Assembly: GCA_017516465.1 (NCBI GenBank)
Contig: JAFXCR010000030.1
Coordinates: 1-64,000 of the forward strand
Direction: 5' to 3'
Length of the DNA stretch: 64,000 bases
Origin: Ruminococcus sp.
GTDB taxonomy: Bacteria; Bacillota; Clostridia; Oscillospirales; Ruminococcaceae
The notes under the pieces were generated by a model that searched no databases, was not told where the DNA came from, and saw nothing but the letters and a program-made list of their open reading frames with translations. The translations under genes and the position numbers were made by a program. Shown here in pieces: positions 41,945 to 50,632 of this stretch. How positions within the stretch are numbered: the first letter of the stretch is position 1; each line of letters starts with the position of its first letter.

Positions 41945-43795
41945 TCACGTTTCATACTCACAGATATATCCCGTTTTGCCATTGAATATATGTGCAAGCT
42001 CCGGTGTGAACAGATCATCACGCTGATCGTTCCACGTCCAACCATTACTGTCAACGTTCCAGAGCATCAGATACATTTCAGGCGTTCCGTCGAGATCATC
42101 TCTTGAAGGCTCACCGGGATACCATTTCTGATAGTTGAATGATTCTCCTGTTATCCAGTGACCATAAGCGTTACGGTTTCTGACAGAGGTATAACCACCC
42201 ATCCAGACATATTTCACACCGGCAGCTTCTGCCATATCAACAGCAGTTTTAAGTTCCTCATCCGAGGTGATTGTGATAAGGTGTCCGCCACGCTTTATAC
42301 ATTCAGCGTTTGCCTCTTTCCAGTTAAGATTTCCCTTGATGAATTCATATCTTGAACCATTTGACGAGCTCTTGCGAGCCTCAGTAGGTATGAATTGCAT
42401 TTCAGTTACACCACCATATTTTTCATCAGCAACAGCAAGATTGATCTTTCTTTCCTTCTTTGCTTCTTCCTTGGAATCTGATACATATTCAACGCAGTAC
42501 ATTTCCTTTTCCTGTGCGTAGATCTGGTCAAGAATCTGGTGCATATCGTTAATATTGTTGATATTCCAGTACTGACCTCCTGTGTTTTCTGCAATTCTGT
42601 TGTAATCGCTCTGTGAGCTGTTTGTACCGATGATGAAAATCGGAACGGAAAGTTCATTTGCACTCTGAATTACTTCACTGGGTGTATGAACACTCTCAGT
42701 ATCACCACCATCAGTAAAGGCAATAACACATCTTGCACCCTGCTGTGATCCGGCATTAAGAACCGATTCATACAATGCGTCATAGAGTGCAGTCATACCA
42801 TAAGCCGACATATTATTAATTCCGTTTTTAAGCAGCTGCGGATCATTTGTATAGGTACACATATACATTACATACGAGTCGAATGCAATAAGCTCCGCCC
42901 TGTCGCCTGAGCGATAGTCGAGAGCGTCAACAAACCGACTCATTATGGACTGCATCTGGTAAAGATCACCATCCATACTTCCGGATTTATCGGCAACGAG
43001 AGCAAAGCTTACGCCCTCCTTACCTTTAAGCTGTTCAATAGATTTTACTTCTCTTTCAACTTCCTTGCTGCCGGAAACCATTTCTCTGATTCCAACGTTA
43101 GGCGATGTAAGAGTAACAGCATTTCCGGAATTATCCTCAGCGGTAAAATACACCTTTACAAGCGGATAATCTGAAACGTCAGACGAAACGTAGCTGATAT
43201 TCACAGGTTGTTTTTTCACAGCGATCTGCTCTACTCCGGAAAATCCCTCAGGCTTTGCAGTTGTAGGCTGAGTCGTTACAAGTGTAGACGGAACCGCAAT
43301 CGTTTTTGTTATCGGCTTTTCGTTTTCGGATGACAATGTAGTTGTTACGATATCGTCATCATCTCTGTACTTCATATCAGAAGCCGAATCTTTATCAGAT
43401 GAACCGGAAGAACCGCCTCCACTGAGTATGCTTGCAAGAAGTACTCCACAGAGTGCAACAATAATTACTGTAAGTGCAACAAGCATAATGATAATCGCTT
43501 TATTGCCTTTCTTTTCCGGAGGAGGAGGCTGAGTCGGATAGAACATTCCCCGTCCGTTATCCGGCGGAACAATATACTGCTGATGAGAGTATCCACTATT
43601 ACTTTCATACTGCTGGGGCGGAATATACGCTCCGTTCTGGAAAGGTGCATTGTACCGCAGATTCTCTTCAACACCTATCTTATCAGCAATATCAGTATTT
43701 TTCGGATTCATAACATCGTTATTCAGAGCTGTACCGCATTTTGTACAGAAGCTTGCTCCGTCATCAATCCGATTTCCACATTTGGTGCAAAACAT
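41945..43795 (-). CDS. Membrane protein with zinc ribbon, VWA and C-type-lectin domains
   Basis: A 616-residue protein with an unusual order. A double-CxxC zinc ribbon (CTKCGNRIDDGASFCTKCG) leads a Pro/Gln-rich cytoplasmic region, then a membrane helix at about 100-125. A von Willebrand A domain spans about 235-440, with the MIDAS start ALVADKSGSMDGD and IAFTDGGDTES. A C-type-lectin-fold domain closes the protein at about 490-616 (YEFIKGNLNWKEANAECIKRG, WNVDSNGWTWNDQ, GYICEYE), including the WND-like motif. The VWA and lectin domains should lie outside the cell and may bind glycan or protein. ATG 43795 follows GGAGAGGTGA. Partner proteins are unknown. Confidence 0.85.
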   Translation of the reverse strand: MFCTKCGNRIDDGASFCTKCGTALNNDVMNPKNTDIADKIGVEENLRYNAPFQNGAYIPPQQYESNSGYSHQQYIVPPDNGRGMFYPTQPPPPEKKGNKAIIIMLVALTVIIVALCGVLLASILSGGGSSGSSDKDSASDMKYRDDDDIVTTTLSSENEKPITKTIAVPSTLVTTQPTTAKPEGFSGVEQIAVKKQPVNISYVSSDVSDYPLVKVYFTAEDNSGNAVTLTSPNVGIREMVSGSKEVEREVKSIEQLKGKEGVSFALVADKSGSMDGDLYQMQSIMSRFVDALDYRSGDRAELIAFDSYVMYMCTYTNDPQLLKNGINNMSAYGMTALYDALYESVLNAGSQQGARCVIAFTDGGDTESVHTPSEVIQSANELSVPIFIIGTNSSQSDYNRIAENTGGQYWNINNINDMHQILDQIYAQEKEMYCVEYVSDSKEEAKKERKINLAVADEKYGGVTEMQFIPTEARKSSSNGSRYEFIKGNLNWKEANAECIKRGGHLITITSDEELKTAVDMAEAAGVKYVWMGGYTSVRNRNAYGHWITGESFNYQKWYPGEPSRDDLDGTPEMYLMLWNVDSNGWTWNDQRDDLFTPELAHIFNGKTGYICEYET

Positions 43796-43997
43796 AGATC
43801 ACCTCTCCTTTTCGTTTTTTTAACCACACAAAAAATCGTACTATCATTATTATGATCACTATAATTATACCATTTATGTATCTATTTGTCAATTTTCAAT
43901 ATATTTCAGAATGTAAAATTTGCACATATTTTTTTGTTACATCATACAAAATTTCGGAATCTCATTCATTTTGTCCACTACATCTTCAAAAATTAGC

Positions 43998-44026
43998 TTG
44001 ACAGTTGTTGAAAAAATATTTATAAT
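43998..44026 (+). promoter_or_regulatory. Promoter of the GH30-CE1 gene
   Basis: TTGACA (43998-44003), 17-nt spacer, TATAAT (44021-44026). Confidence 0.9.
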
Positions 44027-44075
44027 ATAAATGTAATAAAAAACGATCCTCAAAAATTATAAGGAGTGAGTCTGA

Positions 44076-46958
44076 ATGAATCTAAAAAAGTTAATCGGAA
44101 GATTTACTGCTGCTTTTACAGCATCCGCAATGGTTGCCACAGCTGTATATATAACTCCGGAAAAGGTTGTTCCTGAGACATTTGATGTATATGCAGCTTC
44201 CAACTGCGTTGTGGATACAACCACAGAATATCAGCTTATCAGAGGTTTCGGTGGAATCAATCATCCTGAATGGACAGGTAAGGATATGACTGATGAACAG
44301 AGACAGACAGCTTTCGGAAACGGCTCCGGCGAAATGGGACTTTCCATTCTCCGTGTGTTCGTAAACCCCGATAAAAATCAATGGAACAAGGCTGTTCCTA
44401 CTGCTAAATTCGCACAGAAAAACGGTGCTTATGTATTCGCTTCACCATGGGAACCGCCTTCAAGCTTAGCACAGCCCGGTGACGGTTCTTTTCAGGGCGG
44501 AAAAGTTCATCTTCCCAAGTCGAATTACGGTGCATACGCTCAGCATCTTAACGACTTTGGCACATACATGAAGAATCAGGGTATTGATCTGTACTCTATC
44601 TCTGTTCAGAACGAACCTGACTACGCTCATGACTGGACCGGATGGACTTCCGACGAAACAACGGACTTTCTTGCAAATTACGGCGATAAGATCACAAGTA
44701 CAAGACTGATGTCGCCTGAAACATTCCAGTATACAAACAAGGATTACTACAATAAAATCCTCAACAACTCAAAGGCTATGGCAAACTGTGATCTGTTCGC
44801 AACTCATATGTACGGCACCCAGAGAAGCCAGATGGACTTCCCTGCTCTTGAAAACAGCGGCAAGGAAATCTGGATGACTGAGGTTTATGTTCCGAACAGT
44901 GAAGCTGATTCCGCAAACCGCTGGCCCGAAGCACTTCAGGTTTCTGAAAATATCCACAACGCTATGGTTGTAGGTAATATGAGTGCTTATGTATGGTGGT
45001 ACATCAGAAGAAGCTACGGTCTCATGGACGAAAACGGAAAAATCACCAAGAGAGGCTATAATATGTCTCAGTACTCCAAGTGGGTACGTCCCGGCGATGT
45101 GAGAATTGATGTTACAGAACAGCCGGCAAGCAACGTTCTTGTTTCAGCTTACAAAAACGACAACAAACAGGTAACTATCGTTGCTATCAACAAGGGCAGT
45201 GAAACATATACTCAGAGTTTCAGTATCGGCAGCGGCGAAAAAATCGTTGACGTTGACCGTTACAGAACATCATCAAGTGAAAATCTTGCTCTTACAGAAG
45301 ATCTCGAAAATGACGGAACCGGTTTCTTCGCATCCCTCCCCGCACAGAGCGTTTCAACTTTCGTTGTATCTCTCGAAGGAAGCGGTGTTACTCCCGGATC
45401 ACAGCCCGACGAAAACGGCTGGTTCTTTCACGATGAGTTTGAACAGGATACTTGTTCATGGGAAAGCAGAGGCTCATCCTCCATTCTCACAAGCGGCAGA
45501 ACCTTCATGAAGGGCAAGGAAGCTCTCCTCGTTCAGGAAAGAACTTCTTCATGGCACGGTGCTGGCAAGCCCCTCAATCCTAAGGTATTCGTTCCCGGTC
45601 AGGAATATAGCTTCAGTGCTGATGTAATGTATTTTGACGGTGACGCCACAGATCAGTTCTACATGAAATTACAGTATACCGGTTCTGACGGTGAGCCGCA
45701 CTACGACACAATTGCCGAAGCGAAGGCAATTAAGGGTGAATGGGTACAGCTCGCAAATTCCAACTACACCATTCCCGCTGACGCTACTGATATGCTTCTG
45801 TATATCGAAACAGCTGAAACAACAAACAACTTCTACATCGACGAGGCTATCGGTGCACTTCCCGGCACTAAAATTGAAGGTCCTGCACCTACCACATTTA
45901 CTCTCGGTGATATCGACAACGATGGCAGAATCGACGCATTTGATCTTGTTCTCGCAAGACGAGGTGCTATCAGCGGTGTATTCGCAACAAATGCAAGAAC
46001 TCTCGCTGCTGACGTAAATCAGGACGGAAAGAATAATATCTCAGACGTGCTGATGATTCAGCAGTATATACTCGGAAAAATCAAGAAATTTGAAAAGACA
46101 GTAATTGATCAGCCTGAACCAGATGATACTCCGTCAGGTGAAATGCGTACAATATCAGAATATACTCCTGTTGTACAGGCACAGATGGTAATAAGCGAAC
46201 CTGAAAGTTCCAAGCAGCAGCAGTCAGGCATTCAGTACGGTACATTACAGTCAAAAAGCTACTATTCAAAGTTCTGCGGCAGAAACAAAAAGTACAATGT
46301 ACTTCTTCCGGCAGGCTACACCACAGATAAGAAATATCCCGTTCTCTACGTTATGCACGGTTACTGGGAAAATCAGGACAGAATGATAATCAAGGGAAAC
46401 GGCACAATGTACACAAAAGAGATCATCGGTAATGCAATCGCTGAAGGTGCTGCAAAGGATATGATCGTGGTATTCCCTTACATCTATTCCAGTCAGTCAC
46501 AGGATGACTGCTCTGCAATGGATGACGCAAACAATATCGCATACGACAACTTTGATACAGTTCTTACTACTGAGCTTATGCCCCTTATCGAAAAGGAATA
46601 CAGTGTTGCAACAGGCAGAGAGAATACCGCTATCACAGGATTCTCAATGGGTGGACGTGAATCTCTCAACATTGCAATGAAGCATCCTGATCTTTTCGGT
46701 TATGTTGGTGCTATCTGCCCTGCTCCCGGAGCTTCAGGTGCATGGAAGTTCTCCTCTGAGGAAGCTGCTCCTTCACTTATCCTTATCACTGCCGGCGGCA
46801 ATGATACAGTAGTTTACAGCACTCCCGAAGGATATCACAATAACTTTACAAAGAACAGCGTGCCACACATCTGGCACTATTACGAAAGCGGATACCACGG
46901 CGATAACAGCATTCATGCTCATCTTTACAACTTCGTCCGTGCAGTATTCAAGGCATAA
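44076..46958 (+). CDS. Cellulosomal glucuronoxylanase-esterase (GH30_8, CBM22, dockerin, CE1)
   Basis: A 960-residue secreted enzyme. Signal peptide to about 40; GH30 subfamily 8 barrel plus side beta domain (about 41-435) very like Bacillus XynC; CBM22-like xylan-binding domain (about 445-600); dockerin in the middle (about 609-673); CE1 esterase (about 728-960). Glu180 (QNEPD) is acid/base and Glu269 (WMTEVY) nucleophile. The loop WWYIRRSYGLM holds the Arg that recognises the glucuronic acid branch. The esterase Ser857 is in GFSMGG, with GGNDTV and a C-terminal His. It should cut glucuronoxylan and remove acetyl or feruloyl groups in one protein. An internal dockerin is uncommon outside ruminococci. 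ATG 44076 follows AAGGAGTGAG. Confidence 0.93.
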   Translation: MNLKKLIGRFTAAFTASAMVATAVYITPEKVVPETFDVYAASNCVVDTTTEYQLIRGFGGINHPEWTGKDMTDEQRQTAFGNGSGEMGLSILRVFVNPDKNQWNKAVPTAKFAQKNGAYVFASPWEPPSSLAQPGDGSFQGGKVHLPKSNYGAYAQHLNDFGTYMKNQGIDLYSISVQNEPDYAHDWTGWTSDETTDFLANYGDKITSTRLMSPETFQYTNKDYYNKILNNSKAMANCDLFATHMYGTQRSQMDFPALENSGKEIWMTEVYVPNSEADSANRWPEALQVSENIHNAMVVGNMSAYVWWYIRRSYGLMDENGKITKRGYNMSQYSKWVRPGDVRIDVTEQPASNVLVSAYKNDNKQVTIVAINKGSETYTQSFSIGSGEKIVDVDRYRTSSSENLALTEDLENDGTGFFASLPAQSVSTFVVSLEGSGVTPGSQPDENGWFFHDEFEQDTCSWESRGSSSILTSGRTFMKGKEALLVQERTSSWHGAGKPLNPKVFVPGQEYSFSADVMYFDGDATDQFYMKLQYTGSDGEPHYDTIAEAKAIKGEWVQLANSNYTIPADATDMLLYIETAETTNNFYIDEAIGALPGTKIEGPAPTTFTLGDIDNDGRIDAFDLVLARRGAISGVFATNARTLAADVNQDGKNNISDVLMIQQYILGKIKKFEKTVIDQPEPDDTPSGEMRTISEYTPVVQAQMVISEPESSKQQQSGIQYGTLQSKSYYSKFCGRNKKYNVLLPAGYTTDKKYPVLYVMHGYWENQDRMIIKGNGTMYTKEIIGNAIAEGAAKDMIVVFPYIYSSQSQDDCSAMDDANNIAYDNFDTVLTTELMPLIEKEYSVATGRENTAITGFSMGGRESLNIAMKHPDLFGYVGAICPAPGASGAWKFSSEEAAPSLILITAGGNDTVVYSTPEGYHNNFTKNSVPHIWHYYESGYHGDNSIHAHLYNFVRAVFKA

Positions 46959-46987
46959 TTAAAGCAATCTTCTATAATTCCCCCCAT

Positions 46988-47019
46988 AGCTGACAGGTTA
47001 ATCCTGTCAGCTTTTTTTA
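46988..47019 (+). terminator. Terminator of the GH30-CE1 gene
   Basis: AGCTGACAGG (46988-46997) pairs with CCTGTCAGCT (47003-47012), then seven T. Confidence 0.93.
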
Positions 47020-47037
47020 TCAGATACATATCATCAA

Positions 47038-47077
47038 TAAAAAAACTGCTTCTGATTTAAGTATCAGAAGCAGTTTT
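47038..47077 (-). terminator. Terminator of the GH26-GH5 gene
   Basis: AAAACTGCTTCTGA (47042-47055) pairs with TCAGAAGCAGTTTT (47064-47077); the minus strand then reads TTTTTTTATTG. Confidence 0.92.
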
Positions 47078-47113
47078 CATTATTTTATAATACTATGAGA
47101 TCAGGAACTTATA

Positions 47114-50100
47114 TCAAGCCTCCGGAAGCTCTCCGGTCTTAAGAATATATTTCTGAACTGCAAGAGCATCCTTGTTTGTAAGACCATCACCGTTTCCGGA
47201 AACATCAGCATTTAATACACCCTGTGCTGTAATAGCACTTTCCTCGGAACCGCCTACTGCATAAGCGTCAGGATTTCCGATAACCTGCATGATAAGAATA
47301 GCATCATTGAGAAGAACCTTGTCGTCACAGTTTGCATCACCGTAAAGCGTTGCTGACGGACCAGACTGCGGTGTAAATACAGAAGCGATCTCAGAATTGT
47401 TCTTGATAGCATCGAAGTAGATTTCGCCCCATTCTGTGAGCTTTGTGCCGTCCCAGCTGCTTACGAGGTCAAGATACTCAACGCCGCCGCTGTTACCCAT
47501 CCATGACCATGCAATGTAGCCCATGTTATTCTGCTTGCAGTAGCTCATAACTGTTGCTTCATCAACATCACCGTCAGTATGCTTGAGACCGAACTCACCA
47601 ACAAGCACAGGGGCACCACACTCAAGAGCACCGTCAATATTGTTCTTTACCATTTCAGCTGTACCGCCTGCATACTCATACATATGGATTGAGAATACTG
47701 TATTCTTTTCAGGATCTGATGCAAATACTGAAGCACCTTCGTCCTTGATTGATGTAGGATACTGTCCCCAGCCGGCGCTGTCGATCATGATCATATTCTT
47801 GATGCCGGCATCACGAACAACCTTGATAGCTTCCTTACAGCCATCAGCCCAGCCAGCACTGTTCCAGTCGCCGTACCATTCATTAGCAATGTTAAGGATA
47901 ACATACTTGCGGTTTGCATTGAGGAGATCTGCCATTGTTGCCCAGTATTCAGCAGCAGCTACGATATCTGCATTTGAATTGCTTCCTGTTGCATCGTGTG
48001 CTTCAAGAATACAGATCTGCTTGTTTTCGATACACCAGCCTATGATGTCCTCGATCTCAGAAGCAGTAGTCTTATCCCACTTAGCTCCATCTGAGCATAC
48101 GATACGAACACAGTTTGTGCCAAGACCAGCAGCTGCCTTGATAGACTGCTCTGTCTTATCCTTGTACCATGCGTGTGCAATGTTTACACCACGCATTTCA
48201 AAGGCATTTCCGTTTGCGTCACGAATTGTCTGTCCGTCAACATAGAATCCCTTGCCGTCATTCTGTGAAGGAATTGAAGGACCAGGTGTAGGTTCGTCTG
48301 TCTTCATGGTATAAACTCCAGTGATACTGATTCCAGACTTATCTTCAAGAGCTGTACCATTCTTTTCTGCGTACCAGATCTGTCCTTCGTATGATTTTGA
48401 TGTGCCGAGCTCTGCCTTTACTGCCTCGATAATATCCTCATCCTCGACAACCTCTGTTCCGAGTGAGCAGTTAAGGAAATCATCAAGTAAATTCACCTTT
48501 ACAGCACCGCTCTTTTTTGTTTCCCACTGAATATTTACCCAGTAGTATTCGCCATTGAGCGGGATAGAAATTCCAAGACCACCGTTTGCATATGTTACAC
48601 CGGAAGGTACTTCAACTGTAATATAGAATTCATCAACAGCTTCAGGAAGTGTAACCTTGAAGTTGCCTGTTGTGCTGTCCTGTAAAACCTTTCCGTAATT
48701 CTTGTCGGGATCTGCTACTGTTGTCGTAGTTGTTGTAATAGGCTTTGATTTTGTAGTTGTTGTAGGGATAGGTGTAGGTGTAGGTGTTGATCTTGAATAA
48801 AGATTTGTCGGAAGTTCGTCAAGAGTGATGCAGTAATCGCTCTGATACATCTTGATTGTGTCTTCCTTTGTATTGAATACAGGATCAGAAAGGAAATTAG
48901 TATCCTGGCTTCCGCCGTCGTACCATGTACAGAAGTAGAGCCAACCAGCCTTTTCAGCAATGAGATTGTCAACTGTTGAGAAGCAGTCATTTTCAGCCAT
49001 TGCTACCATTTTCTTGCTGTCATACTTTTCCATAATTCCATAGAATGTTGCACTGATAGCACTGTCATTGTGCTTGAGAACCGGACTTCCTGTTGACCAG
49101 TCTGTGCAATTGTACTTATCGTAACCAATAATATCTACATAAGCATCGCCGGGATACCAGTTTTCAGATGTAGAGAAGTTGTAGCTGTTCCACTCCCAGA
49201 TAAGGTTGTGACAGCCGAAATCATTTGTGAGTGTCTCATAAGTGTAGATCCAGAGCTTCTTGTAAGCTTCAGAGCCTTCTCTGCCCCACCAGAACCATGA
49301 GCCTGTCTCACCGCCGCCGCCTTCTGCTTCGTGGAGAGGTCTCCAGAGAATCGGGATTCCCTGTTCTTCAAGTTCATTGAATTCCTTTGCAAGAACTTCA
49401 AGTCCCTGTAAGTAGTACTCATTTTCCTTTGTACCGGGTGTAGCAGCCGCAGAAGGTGAGAAATCTGTATCCTTAGCTGTGTATGTTGTCTTTGACCAGT
49501 CAATTTTCTGACCAATCTTGTAGCTTTCAAAATCCTTAGGTACATTATAGTGGAATGAAGCAGTAGCGATACCGTTCTTATTCTTTACCCAATCAATAAT
49601 ACGGTCAGTTGAGCCGTCGTCGCTGCCGAATGCAGGACAGCAGAAGTTACCGTAGTCGAAACCTCTGATAGCAGGATACTCACCTGTGAGATCTTTAAGG
49701 TATTCAAACTCATACTCAAGACCGTGAGGACCGCCGGAATAGATTTCCTGCTGACCGGAAATGATGTTATTTCCGTAAACTTCAGAAAGGTAATTCATGA
49801 GGCTTCTTGTTTCAGCTGTTGCCTTTACGTCGCATACAGTTACCTGTGAAGCCTTGATAGGCGGAAGTGAAGCTGCTTCGATTGTGAAGTAGTCGAAGTT
49901 TGTCCATCCCCAACTCTTTTCAATAGTAAGGTTGTTTTTGCCCTTATTGAGCTTTACAGTCATTGAGATTGCTTCAAATCCTGTGTCATTTACAGGAATG
50001 GACAGTGCTCCCTGACTTACGCTGTTGATAGTAAGATTCTGCTGCTTCGCTCCGCCGATACCTCCGGCGAAAATAGTCAGAGTATACATACCTGCTTCTT

Positions 50101-50338
50101 CAGCATTAAAGTCAATGCTGATCGTTCCGCTGTCAGTCATTTTGAGACAAGAACCGCCGCTTGCACCGGAATTCTTTTCAACAGTTACGTCACCGGTAAT
50201 AGTTGCGTCCTCGAACTCAATTCGAATCTCGTCAGCAGCAGTCACAAATACGGACGGTGTTGTAACAATAGCCGCATTTAAAGCCATTGACGCCGCAAGA
50301 AGTGCTGCTCCGCTCTTTCTGATTAATTTTTTGTGCAT
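47114..50338 (-). CDS. Cellulosomal double mannanase (CBM35, GH26, unassigned CBM-like, GH5_8, dockerin)
   Basis: A 1074-residue secreted enzyme. Signal peptide to about 35; CBM35-like domain (37-156); GH26 barrel (about 165-510) with Glu337 (RPLHEAEG) and Glu449 (AMAENDC); a Thr/Pro linker (about 515-545); an all-beta domain of about 145 residues that I cannot assign; a GH5 subfamily 8 barrel (about 700-985) with Glu820 (IANEWYG) and Glu915 (LVGEFG) and MYEYAGG; and a dockerin (about 1000-1074). Two mannan-cutting domains of different families in one chain should attack mannan or glucomannan complementarily. ATG 50338 follows GGAGGGAAT; an upstream in-frame TTG overlaps the site. An inverted repeat upstream of the promoter may be an operator. 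Confidence 0.93.
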   Translation of the reverse strand: MHKKLIRKSGAALLAASMALNAAIVTTPSVFVTAADEIRIEFEDATITGDVTVEKNSGASGGSCLKMTDSGTISIDFNAEEAGMYTLTIFAGGIGGAKQQNLTINSVSQGALSIPVNDTGFEAISMTVKLNKGKNNLTIEKSWGWTNFDYFTIEAASLPPIKASQVTVCDVKATAETRSLMNYLSEVYGNNIISGQQEIYSGGPHGLEYEFEYLKDLTGEYPAIRGFDYGNFCCPAFGSDDGSTDRIIDWVKNKNGIATASFHYNVPKDFESYKIGQKIDWSKTTYTAKDTDFSPSAAATPGTKENEYYLQGLEVLAKEFNELEEQGIPILWRPLHEAEGGGGETGSWFWWGREGSEAYKKLWIYTYETLTNDFGCHNLIWEWNSYNFSTSENWYPGDAYVDIIGYDKYNCTDWSTGSPVLKHNDSAISATFYGIMEKYDSKKMVAMAENDCFSTVDNLIAEKAGWLYFCTWYDGGSQDTNFLSDPVFNTKEDTIKMYQSDYCITLDELPTNLYSRSTPTPTPIPTTTTKSKPITTTTTTVADPDKNYGKVLQDSTTGNFKVTLPEAVDEFYITVEVPSGVTYANGGLGISIPLNGEYYWVNIQWETKKSGAVKVNLLDDFLNCSLGTEVVEDEDIIEAVKAELGTSKSYEGQIWYAEKNGTALEDKSGISITGVYTMKTDEPTPGPSIPSQNDGKGFYVDGQTIRDANGNAFEMRGVNIAHAWYKDKTEQSIKAAAGLGTNCVRIVCSDGAKWDKTTASEIEDIIGWCIENKQICILEAHDATGSNSNADIVAAAEYWATMADLLNANRKYVILNIANEWYGDWNSAGWADGCKEAIKVVRDAGIKNMIMIDSAGWGQYPTSIKDEGASVFASDPEKNTVFSIHMYEYAGGTAEMVKNNIDGALECGAPVLVGEFGLKHTDGDVDEATVMSYCKQNNMGYIAWSWMGNSGGVEYLDLVSSWDGTKLTEWGEIYFDAIKNNSEIASVFTPQSGPSATLYGDANCDDKVLLNDAILIMQVIGNPDAYAVGGSEESAITAQGVLNADVSGNGDGLTNKDALAVQKYILKTGELPEA

Positions 50339-50454
50339 TGTAATTCCCTCCAAAACAATTTTACAATCATGCAGATGCCGTTTACCTAAATAAAGCAGAC
50401 ATCTCTGACCAAGAAGCTGCTAAGCCTAAATCACAGCTCTGTCATGTCATAATC

Positions 50455-50483
50455 ATTATAGTGAATGCACAAATCAAAGTCAA
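50455..50483 (-). promoter_or_regulatory. Promoter of the double mannanase gene
   Basis: Minus-strand TTGACT (50483-50478), 17-nt spacer, TATAAT (50460-50455). Confidence 0.88.
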
Positions 50484-50506
50484 GTTTTTTTAAAGATATT
50501 TCAAAA

Positions 50507-50565
50507 CATTTGGCACTTTGCACCAAATGCGTATAGCAATTTTTGGTCATAATCGCAACATTTGG
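50507..50565 (-). promoter_or_regulatory. Possible operator upstream of the double mannanase promoter
   Basis: CATTTGG (50507-50513) and CCAAATG (50523-50529) form an inverted repeat 23 nt upstream of the -35, and a further CATTTGG lies at 50559-50565. The place suits an activator site. The same motif was not seen upstream of the other mannanase. Confidence 0.45.
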
Positions 50566-50587
50566 TGAGTTAATTAATTGTGTGAAA

Positions 50588-50621
50588 TAAAAAATATCCG
50601 GACAATAATTTATCCGGATAT
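50588..50621 (-). terminator. Terminator of the murL-murD operon
   Basis: ATATCCGGA (50594-50602) pairs with TCCGGATAT (50613-50621); the minus strand continues TTTTTTATTTC. It lies 12 nt after the murD stop. Confidence 0.88.
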
Positions 50622-50632
50622 TGTTCATGATT

